Origin: Polyangiaceae bacterium
GTDB taxonomy: Bacteria; Myxococcota_A; Polyangia; Polyangiales; Polyangiaceae
DNA length: 64,000 nucleotides
Direction of reading: 5' to 3'
Assembly: GCA_020633235.1 (NCBI GenBank)
Contig: JACKEA010000006.1
Span: 372,001-436,000, forward strand
Part shown: positions 8,181 through 18,757 of the stretch, piece by piece
How the letters are laid out: every line of letters starts with the position of its first letter
How positions within the stretch are numbered: the stretch's first letter is position 1
Position numbers and translations under genes: made by a program
Notes under the pieces: generated by a model
Seen by the model: the letters and a program-made list of their open reading frames with translations, nothing else
Databases searched by the model: none
What the model was told of the DNA's origin: nothing

Positions 8181-8804
8181 CGTTCTGGCGGCTTCGGCAC
8201 GTTTGGGGGAGCGCTCGACACCGACGGCGTCCAGACCGTAGGCGTTGGCTACCGCGAGCATCGTGCCCATGCCGCAGAAGGGATCAACGACCGTACGGCA
8301 CTGGGTCTCGGCGATCAGAAACCGGGCTACCACCTCACAGGCGCGGCTGCCCATTGCACGGGCCCACGGCATTTCCCCGAGACCCACGATCACGTCCGCG
8401 CTGGCATTCCGTGGATCCAAGCGAAGCTTGCGACTCATGCACAAGAGGTGCGCGTAGCCGGGGCGCCCGTGAGTGACCGTACCCGGGGCGGCGCGACACA
8501 CCATCTTGTGCCACAGACACAGAGCGCCGACGCGAGCAGCTCCCTGTTGCACCAGGTACGACTTGTCGGTCCACGCCCCGTCGCTCTTCACGTCGGTCTG
8601 AAAGAAGATGGCGACGGAGTCCTCTGCCACCGTGCTGCAGACGAGCGCCACGGTGTCCACGAACCACGCCTCCCACGAGGCCCGACGTGCCTTGCGGAGC
8701 TCGGAGCGGTCCGGCAGGGACGTGACGACGGCGTGGTCCGGACGTAGCTCTGCTGCCTGGAGCCAGGCCACGCCGTCGGTGGTGTGAACGATGCGTGACG
8801 CCAC
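8016..8804 (-). CDS. DNA-methylase-like SAM-dependent methyltransferase
   Basis: 262 residues, GTG start. The C-terminal half carries VVDPFCGMGTMLAVANA (SAM-binding motif I, about 170-186) and VGVERSPKR. The N-terminal half has VVTSLPDRSEL, where DNA or tRNA methylases carry their catalytic D/N-PP-Y-like motif; here SLPD replaces it. I recall a family of standalone proteins with this layout in actinobacteria and myxobacteria that normally ends shortly after the ERSxKRxxAAR segment. The last ~54 residues lie antisense to the convergent membrane-protein gene in the same codon phase and look like read-through, so the C-terminus may be non-functional. Target unknown. Confidence 0.75.
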   Translation of the reverse strand: MASRIVHTTDGVAWLQAAELRPDHAVVTSLPDRSELRKARRASWEAWFVDTVALVCSTVAEDSVAIFFQTDVKSDGAWTDKSYLVQQGAARVGALCLWHKMVCRAAPGTVTHGRPGYAHLLCMSRKLRLDPRNASADVIVGLGEMPWARAMGSRACEVVARFLIAETQCRTVVDPFCGMGTMLAVANAYGLDAVGVERSPKRAEAARTLQLLAEHSGQRSQGALAGRHAEEDQQDGVPRDGHEQEHRLRAADHGEDEPNPHQ

Positions 8805-8836
8805 GGAGCGCTTTTAGCCCGTGGCGCACGGCGCAG

Positions 8837-9007
8837 CTATACCGTCCGCCCCTGAACGGCGTTCGCGATGATCGAAACGACGGCCAGGATCAAGAAGGCG
8901 AAGAACAGAAACTTCGCGATGCCGGCGGCGGCACCGGCGATGCCGAAGAAACCAAACACTGCCGCGAGCAGTGCGACGATGAAGAAGACGAGAGCCCAAC
9001 GGAGCAT
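8837..9007 (-). CDS. DUF1328/YtjA-family small membrane protein (56 aa)
   Basis: Two hydrophobic helices (about 3-22 and 27-50) with the family's characteristic start MLRWALVFFIVALLAAVFGF and the GIAG hinge. Length matches the family (50-60 residues). AGGAAAAGG-type purine-rich ribosome site upstream of the ATG at 9007. These proteins are often stress-induced; function unknown. Divergent from the antiporter. Confidence 0.85.
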   Translation of the reverse strand: MLRWALVFFIVALLAAVFGFFGIAGAAAGIAKFLFFAFLILAVVSIIANAVQGRTV

Positions 9008-9194
9008 GACCTTTTCCTTTCGCTGAGGGTTCGGACGCCGAGCGCCCTGCAGGATGACGATGGCAACCCGCATGCCAGCGCGGGAACGCGGAATTCCTAG
9101 GGGAAAGAAGCGGATTTGGTGCGAGGCACAACGCCGCACTGGGGTGACGCTGTGCGCTCGCGGTGAGCCTCGCCTCAGGGCAATTGCGTCGTTT

Positions 9195-9218
9195 TTGAGC
9201 GGCACGCCCGTTGCTCAA
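9195..9218 (+). repeat. small inverted repeat in the antiporter leader
   Basis: TTGAGC (9195-9200) and GCTCAA (9213-9218) flank a 12-nt spacer and end 14 nt before the antiporter ATG; CAATTGC also occurs twice (9181-9187 and 9216-9222). Could be an operator or a hairpin over the ribosome site. Weak evidence. Confidence 0.3.
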
Positions 9219-9232
9219 TTGCAGCCGGGCGC

Positions 9233-11104
9233 ATGGACACCACCTCCGCACACGCTGCATCCCTGGCAGTCGCGATCGCTCTGGCCGCGGGCATGCTCAC
9301 GCAGGTCATCTCGCACCACTCGAGCATCCCGGCGATCCTCTTGCTGCTCGTCACCGGTGCGCTGCTCGGGCCCGATGGCCTGGGCCTGGTGAACCCGACA
9401 GTGCTCGGCTCGGGGCTGAGCGGCGTGGTGGACGTGGCCGTCGCGGTGGTACTGTTCGAGGGCGGACTGAACCTGAACGTGGCACGCATCGCCAAGCGCG
9501 CGTCGCCCATTCGTCGCCTGGTTTCCATCGGAGCTCTGGTGACCGGTCTCTCGACGGCCGCCCTCGCGCGTTGGCTCTTGGGCTGGGACCTGCGCCTGTG
9601 CGTTCTATTGGGTGCGCTCTTGGTGGTGACGGGGCCAACGGTGGTCAATCCGCTGCTCAAGCGCGTTCGTGTGGATACCGGCGTCGCGACCGTGCTCGAG
9701 GCGGAGGGGATCTTCATCGACGCCATCGGCGCCACGCTCGCGGTGATCGCGTTGGAGGGCGTGCTCAGTCCGGGCAGCGCCGGCTGGGGGCCGGTGCACT
9801 TGGTGGCGCGGCTCGGCGTCGGCGCGGCGCTCGGTCTCGTGGGTGGCATCGCGGTGGTGGGCATCTTTCGGTCGCGCTCCCTGGTGCCGGACCGCTTGGA
9901 AAACGTCACCGCTTTGGCCCTGGCGGTGCTGCTCTTCACCGGCTCGAACGCGGTGATGCCCGAAAGCGGCATCGCGGCGGCGGTGGTGGCGGGCATCGTG
10001 GTTGGGGCGAAGAAGCCACGCTTGTGGCGGCGACTGCACGACTTCAAGGAGCAGCTGACGGTGCTGCTACTAGGGCTCCTTTTCGTGCTGCTCTCCGCCG
10101 ACGTACGGTTGAGCGAGGTCTTGGATCTCGGCTGGGCCGGGCTCTGGGTCGCTCTCGGTGTGGTCTTCGTGGTGCGCCCGCTGGCCGTGCTGCTGTCCAC
10201 GATTGGAACCGAGCTCTCGTGGCACCAGCGCGCGCTGCTCGCCGCCATCGGCCCGCGGGGCATCATCGCGGCAGCCGTCGCGACGTTCTTCGCCACCGTG
10301 CTCATGGAGCAAGGAGTCGAGGGTGGGCGCGAGCTTCGGGCGCTGGTGTTCCTGGTCATCGTGGTCAGCGTGGCGAGCGCCAGCGTGCTCTCGGCGCCGT
10401 TGGCTTCTGTGCTCGGCCTACGCCGGCAAGGGCGTCGAGGTTGGGTGGTGTTCGGCGCCAATGCCCTGGGACGCCTGGTCGCGCGGTTGCTCCAGGACAG
10501 TGGTCAGCCCGTCGTGTGCGTCGACTCCGACCCCGTCCTGTGTCGCAAGGCCGAGGACGCGGGGCTCAGTGTGTTCCACGGCAACGCCATGGACGACGTG
10601 ATGCTCGCGCGCTTGGAGCCGACCTCCCGCACCGGTGCCGTGGCGCTGTCCCCGAGCGATGCGGACAACTACGTATTCGCCCAGCGCTTTCGCGAGCGGG
10701 CGGATCAGGCGGAGCTCTTGGTGGCGCTGTCCGCGGGCGGCACCGAGATCACCGACGAGATGCTAGAAGAGCATGGCGTCGGAAAATTCGGCGGAGCGCA
10801 GTTCGACGTCAGCCGCTGGAGCGGGTGGATCGAAGCCGGCGCTGCGCGGCTGCGCCACTGTGTGCCGGTGCCCGATGCGCTGGCTCAGCGCGAGCAGGAC
10901 GCTCGTCGAAATCAGCTGGTATTGCCCGTCGCCCGTGATCGCAGTGACGGCGCGCACCCCGCTGCCGACGCGGGGAAAGGAGCACCCGTGTGGTTGCTCA
11001 TCAACGAAGAGCGCAAGGACGAAGCTGTCGACTACCTGAGCGTGCTCGGCTTGCGAGAGATGTCGCGGCGTTCGTTGCCGACCTGGCGAGGGAGCCGAGG
11101 ATGA
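9233..11104 (+). CDS. CPA-type sodium(potassium)/proton antiporter with TrkA-N domain
   Basis: 623 residues. The first ~395 form about 12 membrane helices with antiporter-type sequences (ILLLLVTGALLGPDG, LFEGGLNL, IGPRGIIAAAVA near 340-352). A Rossmann TrkA-N-like domain follows (VVFGANALGRLVARLL near 405, then VDSDP), as in ligand-gated K+ or Na+ efflux antiporters, with a poorly conserved tail of ~110 residues. The likely role is pH and cation homeostasis at the inner membrane, gated by a nucleotide. Its stop overlaps the start of the next gene by 4 nt, suggesting coupled synthesis. Confidence 0.9.
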   Translation: MDTTSAHAASLAVAIALAAGMLTQVISHHSSIPAILLLLVTGALLGPDGLGLVNPTVLGSGLSGVVDVAVAVVLFEGGLNLNVARIAKRASPIRRLVSIGALVTGLSTAALARWLLGWDLRLCVLLGALLVVTGPTVVNPLLKRVRVDTGVATVLEAEGIFIDAIGATLAVIALEGVLSPGSAGWGPVHLVARLGVGAALGLVGGIAVVGIFRSRSLVPDRLENVTALALAVLLFTGSNAVMPESGIAAAVVAGIVVGAKKPRLWRRLHDFKEQLTVLLLGLLFVLLSADVRLSEVLDLGWAGLWVALGVVFVVRPLAVLLSTIGTELSWHQRALLAAIGPRGIIAAAVATFFATVLMEQGVEGGRELRALVFLVIVVSVASASVLSAPLASVLGLRRQGRRGWVVFGANALGRLVARLLQDSGQPVVCVDSDPVLCRKAEDAGLSVFHGNAMDDVMLARLEPTSRTGAVALSPSDADNYVFAQRFRERADQAELLVALSAGGTEITDEMLEEHGVGKFGGAQFDVSRWSGWIEAGAARLRHCVPVPDALAQREQDARRNQLVLPVARDRSDGAHPAADAGKGAPVWLLINEERKDEAVDYLSVLGLREMSRRSLPTWRGSRG

Positions 11105-12867
11105 AGAAGAGATGGTTCTGGGTGGTGCTTGGAGCGCTCGCCGTGATCTGGCTGGCGCCCAACGTGTTCTTGTGGTCCCACTGGTTGAATCACGACATCG
11201 GAACCTACGCACCGGGGGTGAAGCTGAGGCTGGACGGCGCGTGGGCTCCGTTGCCGTGGATGGTGCGGGCCGACCGAGCTCGCTTCGTGGTGGACGAGGA
11301 CGCCGTGGACTTCGAGGTGGTGCTTCGCGACGTCAGCCTCACGGTCTCGCTGTTCGGCCTTCTGGATCGAACTCTCTCCCTGGACGACGTGGAGGCGGAC
11401 AGCGGCACGGTCGCGCTGAGGAGCGCCTCTCCAGGGACCGGTAAGCGACGGGCCGCGCTTCCGGAGATCGCGGGAGTGCCCCTGAAGCCACCCACCCACG
11501 CGCCCTCTACCATCGATAGGGACAAGGCCTGGCTCATCGAGATCGCCGGTATCGATCTCCATCTTTCGGAGTTGTGGGTGGACGCGATTCGACTCCAGGG
11601 CAGTGCACGTGTTCGCGGCGCGTTTCGCTATCGAGCGCTCACGCTGCTGGACATCAACGACGCTCGGGTGGACGTGCGCGACGCGGCGCTGGCAATGGGG
11701 AAGGACGAGCCGTTCGCGCGCGCGATGTTCGCGGACGTGGAGGCCAGCACATCCCGCATCGACGTCTCCAAGGACGCCTGGGGGCTGGTGGACCAGCTCT
11801 CGGCCACGCTTTCCGCGCACACCGAGCTTTCCGGCAGCAGGTGGCTCGCCAGCTATTTCCCCGAGTTGCCAGCGAGCACGACCTCGCCTGGGCACGTGGA
11901 CCTCGCGCTCGCGGTCGACGAAGGGCGTCTCGCGTCTCCGTCCTGGGCGCACGTTGCGTTTCCAGAAGCGGAGCTGAGTCATGCCAACGTTCGCGCGACG
12001 GGGAGCATCGACCTGGCCCTGCTCGTGGACGACGCGCGGAGCTCGCCGCGGGTCTTGGTCGAGGCGCCGAAGCTGAAGATCACCGAGCCGCGCGCGTTCT
12101 CAGCGACCGGAGCGCGAGCCTGGGTGCCGTTGCCCACTCGTCGCTTGCGAAGGCTCGGCTCCGTGACGGACGCGCACGCTGCGGTGGATCGCCTGGAAAG
12201 CGGCGACATGGAGAAGCTGACGCTGACGCCTTCGTTCGGGGTTCACGGCGGCAGCCTCGTGGCGTCGGGGAGCTTCGACCAATGGCACCAGCGGCGAGCG
12301 GTACGGCTCGACGCAACGCTACGGCGCGTTTCCGTTACCTACGACACGTACGGCCTCTACACCGACGCGCGGCTCGAGGGTCGCGTTCGGCTGGCCGGCG
12401 ACCGGCTGGCCTTCGCTCGGGGCAGCCTGAACCTCGACCGCGCTCGGCTTCGCATCGAAGACGACACGGTCGAGGATTGGAGCGCGCAGATGGACGTGAA
12501 GACCACTCGCTCTTCCACGGGCTGCAACCGCGGCGTTGTCGCCCTTGCGGCGTCTTCTGCCGAGCCGATTCACGCCTTCGCGGGCGGGGGCTTGCTGGAA
12601 AAGGCGCTGGCGCCCGAGGGCGCCGTGAAGGTCGACGCGGATCTCACCGAGAGCTCCAAGAGCTGGAGCCTCCGCCTTCGGAACGGCCGCGTTGGGTCCA
12701 CGCCGGTGCGAGGCATCGTGTCCCACCGCGACACGACTGCTGCGGCGTTCTTCATCGACGGTCCCGTGATCTCCGTGGGGGTGCGCGTCGACGAAAAAGG
12801 CGTTCACGTGAAGCCCTTTGCGGGCTCGGTGCCCGACGGCGTAGCGGCCGTCACTTGTGGCGCCTGA
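11101..12867 (+). CDS. AsmA-like membrane-anchored protein (588 aa)
   Basis: An N-terminal signal anchor (about residues 5-22) is followed by a long, beta-rich region with repeated short LxxxxVxLRV-type strands, the look of AsmA/DUF748-type intermembrane bridge proteins. There are no catalytic motifs. A C-terminal pair of cysteines (about 495 and 586) could form a disulfide in the periplasm. The ATG overlaps the antiporter stop (ATGA). Family assignment is by overall resemblance only; envelope maintenance is the inferred role. Confidence 0.6.
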   Translation: MKKRWFWVVLGALAVIWLAPNVFLWSHWLNHDIGTYAPGVKLRLDGAWAPLPWMVRADRARFVVDEDAVDFEVVLRDVSLTVSLFGLLDRTLSLDDVEADSGTVALRSASPGTGKRRAALPEIAGVPLKPPTHAPSTIDRDKAWLIEIAGIDLHLSELWVDAIRLQGSARVRGAFRYRALTLLDINDARVDVRDAALAMGKDEPFARAMFADVEASTSRIDVSKDAWGLVDQLSATLSAHTELSGSRWLASYFPELPASTTSPGHVDLALAVDEGRLASPSWAHVAFPEAELSHANVRATGSIDLALLVDDARSSPRVLVEAPKLKITEPRAFSATGARAWVPLPTRRLRRLGSVTDAHAAVDRLESGDMEKLTLTPSFGVHGGSLVASGSFDQWHQRRAVRLDATLRRVSVTYDTYGLYTDARLEGRVRLAGDRLAFARGSLNLDRARLRIEDDTVEDWSAQMDVKTTRSSTGCNRGVVALAASSAEPIHAFAGGGLLEKALAPEGAVKVDADLTESSKSWSLRLRNGRVGSTPVRGIVSHRDTTAAAFFIDGPVISVGVRVDEKGVHVKPFAGSVPDGVAAVTCGA

Positions 12868-12897
12868 GTGGTACGGCGCTTGCTGGATGACCTCAGC

Positions 12898-13389
12898 ATG
12901 AACACGAACGAAACCAGTCACCTGCTGGACGTCGTGTCGCAGTTCGAGACCGCCATGCTCGTTACCCATGACTTGAGCGGAATGCTCCGAGCGCGCCCGA
13001 TGTCGATCGCGGAAGTGGAGAAGAACGGCACGCTGTGGTTTTTCACGGCGCACGACTCCGGCAAGGCACCAGAACTCGAGAAGGACTCGCGGGTCGCCGT
13101 CGTGATGCAGGGCCCCTCGCGCTACGTGTCCATCACTGGCACCGCGCGGCTCACCCGAGAGCCCGAACGGCTCGAGCGCCTGTGGCGCGAGAGTTGGCGA
13201 CCATGGTTCCCCGGTGGAGCCCAGGATGCCACCGCCGTCGCCGTGCGAGTGCTGCCCGTGGCCGCGGAGTACTGGGACCTCAGCGGTCTCTCCGGCGTGC
13301 GCTACGTGGCGGATGCCCTCGGTGCCATGGTCCGCCGCCAGCGCGCCAGCGACGACGGCGACGCCAGCTATCACCAGAAGTTCGCGTGA
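12898..13389 (+). CDS. pyridoxamine 5'-phosphate oxidase-like (general stress protein 26 type) flavoprotein
   Basis: 163 residues; split-barrel FMN-binding family. Recognisable elements are AMLVTHDLSGMLRARPM (flavin-binding strand), LWFFTAHDSGKAPEL, VAVVMQGPSRYVSITGTA and RLERLWRESWRPWFPGG. A GTG 30 nt upstream is also possible, but the ATG at 12898 gives the family's usual N-terminus. Such proteins bind FMN/FAD and may reduce or oxidise small substrates under stress; the actual substrate is unknown. It starts 30 nt after the AsmA-like gene and could share its transcript. Confidence 0.85.
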   Translation: MNTNETSHLLDVVSQFETAMLVTHDLSGMLRARPMSIAEVEKNGTLWFFTAHDSGKAPELEKDSRVAVVMQGPSRYVSITGTARLTREPERLERLWRESWRPWFPGGAQDATAVAVRVLPVAAEYWDLSGLSGVRYVADALGAMVRRQRASDDGDASYHQKFA

Positions 13390-13390
13390 G

Positions 13391-15115
13391 CTACTGAGGC
13401 ACGACCTGGAAGAAGTCCCAGGCCGGAGTGTGGTTGTTCTCTTCCGGCACCTGCGCCGTGACGTACAGCGCGGGGTAGGTTTCGTCCACCGTCACGCTGC
13501 CGCCGCTCTCGCTGGTGACTACCGCGGAGACGAACAGCTGAGGGTTGGACGCGTCTCGCCGTGTTGATGAGAACACCACCCAGTAGTACGTCTTGCCTTC
13601 GAAGGTTTCTGCGGTGGGCGCCCACCGCGGCCAGGAGTTGGTGAGCCCCGGGCTGGTCTTGCCGGTGCAGGCCGGCGGGTCATTGGCGGAGAGGCGAGTG
13701 GCGGTACCGCCGCCGGACGGCACGACGAACACTTCGCCACCGGGCTCGTTGTAGGAATCCGCCCAGCCGTTGGCGTCCTGGTAGGGCGCGGCGCGGTTGA
13801 AGGCGAGCAGCGTGTCCTCCGGTGAGATCACCGGATAGTACTCCCAGTATGCCGGGTCGCTGGCGCCTGGCAGCGGCGTCGCCGTGCCCCCTTGCCGGTT
13901 GGCGAAGGGGATCGTGTAGATGTCCATGTGCGGATCGGCGTCCGTCACGCGGGCGATCACGCCCTCGGAGGTGACCGGTGCGGACACGTAAGCGATGGTG
14001 GAGCCGTCGTGCCAGAAGGTGGGCGACGCCACCTGGCCGGGATCGCCGCTGCGCGCGAAGATCCCCCAGCCGGCGTTGGGATCCGTCGTGTGCAGGTCCG
14101 TCCACACCAGCTCGTTCTTGTTCTGGGTCAGCGTCGGGTCGAAGAACACCGCTACGGCCACGGCGTCCGTGGCCGAGTAGTGCGCGGGAGACAGCACCGG
14201 TGCCGATTGCTTGGTGCGACCCAGGAGCGAAAGCGCCGTGGCACTCACCACCGTGTCCGCCGGCGCCGTGCCCTGGCCATCCACGCTGCGCACGTCCACG
14301 GACCGGGTGCCCGCGCTGCCATCGCGCACGTAGAAGGTGAACTTGCCGTCCGGCGCAGAGGCGTGACACGCCACGCAGGTGGTGTCGCCGCCGACGATGG
14401 CGGGAGTGAGCACGGTAGAGACTGCCGTGTCGCCAATCGTGAAACCCTTGAGCGCCGTCGCCCCGCTGCCGGGCGCGCCGCTGGTCCAGTACACCACGGA
14501 GCCGGGGGCCGACACGGGCGCGATGTGCAGCTTGCCTTCTGCCCCCGTGGCCGGACCGCTCACCACGTTGCCGTTGTCGATCTGTGCACCGCGCAGGGTC
14601 ACGTCGATGTCGTGCCCGGAGCTGTGTTGGGTCAGCGCCTGCCACGTGGTCTTGGCGAAGGTGTAGGAGGTTTGCGAGGTGTACACGACCAGGTCGTTGT
14701 CTTGGTTGTCCACGTGGAGCCGCAGCTCGAACACGTTCTGACCGGCCCCTGGTGTCCACTCGAAGCGCAGCGGCGACCAGTTCTTCGGGATCAACGCGCC
14801 GAGCGCCGGCTCGAACAAGCAGGGGCCACCGGTGGGGTCCCCGGCGCCCGAAAAGTGTGACGGCGTGTCCGACGGCAGCGTGCTCTCGACTTCGGGATCC
14901 TTCGGAAAGTCTTCGTAGCTGGAGGGAACGCCGCCGGTCCCGCTAGCTCCACCCAAGCCGCCTTCGGTGGCTGAACCGCCGGACCCGCTCGACCCGCCGC
15001 CGGTGCCCGGGCCGTTCTGGGCGACCGTGTTCTCGTCCGACGAGCAGCCCCCAAAGACTCCCGCGATGCCCAACGTGAACGTCAGAATCAGCGTCGGTAC
15101 GTTCCAGCGGCTCAT
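13391..15115 (-). CDS. lipoprotein with TolB-like propeller and a c-type heme motif
   Basis: 574 residues: signal peptide with lipobox (FGGC, Cys about 23), Gly/Ser linker (about 35-65), then a beta-rich body with TolB/PD40-like strands. Near residue 247 is CVACH, a canonical CxxCH heme attachment motif followed by ASAPDG, suggesting a covalently bound monoheme in an outer-membrane or periplasmic lipoprotein. C-terminal repeats are of the type YYPVISPEDTLLAF and SWPRWAPTAETF. A role in electron transfer or metal sensing is possible; proteins of this type are numerous in Polyangiales and uncharacterised. Confidence 0.8.
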   Translation of the reverse strand: MSRWNVPTLILTFTLGIAGVFGGCSSDENTVAQNGPGTGGGSSGSGGSATEGGLGGASGTGGVPSSYEDFPKDPEVESTLPSDTPSHFSGAGDPTGGPCLFEPALGALIPKNWSPLRFEWTPGAGQNVFELRLHVDNQDNDLVVYTSQTSYTFAKTTWQALTQHSSGHDIDVTLRGAQIDNGNVVSGPATGAEGKLHIAPVSAPGSVVYWTSGAPGSGATALKGFTIGDTAVSTVLTPAIVGGDTTCVACHASAPDGKFTFYVRDGSAGTRSVDVRSVDGQGTAPADTVVSATALSLLGRTKQSAPVLSPAHYSATDAVAVAVFFDPTLTQNKNELVWTDLHTTDPNAGWGIFARSGDPGQVASPTFWHDGSTIAYVSAPVTSEGVIARVTDADPHMDIYTIPFANRQGGTATPLPGASDPAYWEYYPVISPEDTLLAFNRAAPYQDANGWADSYNEPGGEVFVVPSGGGTATRLSANDPPACTGKTSPGLTNSWPRWAPTAETFEGKTYYWVVFSSTRRDASNPQLFVSAVVTSESGGSVTVDETYPALYVTAQVPEENNHTPAWDFFQVVPQ

Positions 15116-15142
15116 GGACGGAAGGATACACCATCTCCGCGT

Positions 15143-15820
15143 TCAGACACGGAGCCAGGAGTACGCCTCCGCGAACACCTCGCGGCCATCGCGGGGCACC
15201 GGACTGCCGTGAGCGAGGACGATACCGTCGCTGTCCCATTCGAGGATCCGCCGCACCTGCTCTCTCGCCCGCGCTCGGTTGCCCACCACGATGCGTTCCA
15301 AGTAGCCTTTCCCCGGCGCCGTGTTCGCCATCAGCCGCGCGACCATGCGGGTGGAGCGCGCCGGGTGCGTGCTCAGGTTCAGGAGCGCGTCCAGGCACAA
15401 CAGCGTTCGGGTCGCAGTGTGGAAGAACACGACCTCGTCCTCGAAGCGCGCGGAAAAGTGCACCTGTTCCAGGTCGCCGCCCCAGATCTCGTGGGGCTCG
15501 TCCCGCATCACATGGTCGAACCTCAGGTCCTGGCGTTTGTCCACGAGACGCGGACAGGCGCATAGCGCGGCGTCGGGATAGGCATCTGCCCATTCGCCGG
15601 CATACAGGTGGTGATAGCGACTGGCACACACGATGGCGCGCACCGGTCCCAGCGCGTCCACCTCGTCGCGCAGCCGGGCCTCGAGCGCCACCGGTCCGTG
15701 CACGAAGAGCCCGCCGTCGGACAGCTGCACCACGGTCATGCGCGTCCCCGTCTCCACGCCCCAGAACTTCTGTGGTCGCGCCACCATCCAGATCCGCTCG
15801 CGAAACGGCGTGAGCTGCAT
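15143..15820 (-). CDS. DUF4336 (metallo-beta-lactamase-fold-like) protein
   Basis: 225 residues. Matches the DUF4336 pattern: N-terminal IWMVARPQKFWGVETGTRM, then FVHGPVAL, CASRYHHLYAGEW and a late VLAHGSPV. The family looks like a degenerate metallo-beta-lactamase fold that keeps some histidines. ATG 15820 is supported by conserved sequence right from MQLTPFRERIW. No known function. It is divergent from the copper operon but separated by its own 170-nt gap, so a functional link is not implied. Confidence 0.85.
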   Translation of the reverse strand: MQLTPFRERIWMVARPQKFWGVETGTRMTVVQLSDGGLFVHGPVALEARLRDEVDALGPVRAIVCASRYHHLYAGEWADAYPDAALCACPRLVDKRQDLRFDHVMRDEPHEIWGGDLEQVHFSARFEDEVVFFHTATRTLLCLDALLNLSTHPARSTRMVARLMANTAPGKGYLERIVVGNRARAREQVRRILEWDSDGIVLAHGSPVPRDGREVFAEAYSWLRV

Positions 15821-15856
15821 GCCAAAACGCTATCATCGGAGTTTCATTTTTTTGTG

Positions 15857-15873
15857 GGTCCGCCGCGGAATCC
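15857..15873 (+). repeat. intergenic GGTCCG-type motif, copy A
   Basis: GGTCCGCCGCGGAATCC preceded by a T-run and GTG. One of four related sites (also 48708, 56498, 63214), all in intergenic sequence and all in plus orientation. Function unknown. Confidence 0.4.
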
Positions 15874-15920
15874 GCCCGTTGTCGCAGCGCAATGTCCGTC
15901 ACTGGAGCGTCGCGGCGGCC

Positions 15921-15949
15921 TTGACACAGCCGGGGCCGCGGAGCATGTT
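15921..15949 (+). promoter_or_regulatory. promoter of the copper operon
   Basis: A perfect -35 TTGACA (15921-15926), 17-nt spacer and -10 CATGTT (15944-15949), ending two nt before the inverted repeat that is the likely CsoR operator. Transcription would start within that repeat, about 35 nt before copZ. Confidence 0.7.
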
Positions 15950-15951
15950 CA

Positions 15952-15973
15952 CCCCACCCCACCAGGGGTGGGG
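15952..15973 (+). promoter_or_regulatory. CsoR-type operator
   Basis: CCCCACCCC (15952-15960) and GGGGTGGGG (15965-15973) are perfect complements with a 4-nt spacer. G/C-tract inverted repeats of this kind are the known binding sites of CsoR copper repressors (Mycobacterium, Bacillus, Thermus). Its place over the start of copZ-csoR-copA and the csoR gene in the operon make autoregulation by copper very likely. Confidence 0.85.
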
Positions 15974-15989
15974 CTCGAAGGGAGAAGCG

Positions 15990-16193
15990 ATGATCGCGCT
16001 GAAAGTCACCGGCATGACCTGTGGGCACTGCGAAATGGCCGTAAAGAAAGCACTTTCTCAGGTGCCTGGAGTCAAGAACGTAGTGAGCGTGGACCGCCAG
16101 AAGGAGGAGGCCGTGGTCGAGGGGGATGCCGCGATCCCCGCCCTCGTCGCGGCCATCGAGGAGGAGGGCTACCAGGCGGAGCCGCGCACGTGA
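15990..16193 (+). CDS. copZ: copper chaperone, heavy-metal-associated domain
   Basis: A 67-residue single HMA domain with the Cu(I)-binding loop GMTCGHC (residues 8-14). The beta-alpha-beta-beta-alpha-beta pattern is complete, ending EEEGYQAEPRT. It delivers Cu(I) in the cytosol to the ATPase encoded two genes later and probably to the regulator. GGGAGAA precedes the ATG. It overlaps csoR by 4 nt (GTGA) and is the first gene of the copper operon. Confidence 0.93.
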   Translation: MIALKVTGMTCGHCEMAVKKALSQVPGVKNVVSVDRQKEEAVVEGDAAIPALVAAIEEEGYQAEPRT

Positions 16194-16480
16194 AGCACTG
16201 TGCCCACGGTCTGAAGTTGGATCCCGAGACTCGGGATCAGGCGAAGAAGCGGCTGCTCAGCATTCGCGGCCATGTGGAGGGCATCATGCGCATGCTGGAG
16301 GACGATTCGGTCTACTGCGTGGATGCCCTCAAGCAGATCAAGGCCGTGAACGGCGCACTCGAAAAGGTGGGCTCGCTGGTACTGCAGAGCCATCTCAAGG
16401 ACCACGTCGTCACCGCTGCCCAGCGGGGCGACGTGGACGAGATCGTCGCCGAGCTCATGGAAGTACTGAAGTACCGCTGA
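16190..16480 (+). CDS. csoR: CsoR/RcnR-family metal-sensing repressor
   Basis: 96 residues, all-helical DUF156 family. Metal ligands are Cys43, His68 and His72 with the canonical spacing (25 and 4), so the third ligand is His rather than the Cys of classical CsoR, and the N-terminus has His3, Cys4 and His6. This C-H-H pattern resembles RcnR and, as I recall, Thermus thermophilus CsoR, whose operon has the same copZ-csoR-copA order. Gene context argues for copper; the ligand set would allow other metals. It starts with GTG inside the copZ stop and presumably represses the operon through the repeat at 15952. Confidence 0.9.
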   Translation: MKHCAHGLKLDPETRDQAKKRLLSIRGHVEGIMRMLEDDSVYCVDALKQIKAVNGALEKVGSLVLQSHLKDHVVTAAQRGDVDEIVAELMEVLKYR

Positions 16481-16491
16481 GGTTTCGGAAG

Positions 16492-18756
<2,265 letters not shown>

Positions 18757-18757
18757 C

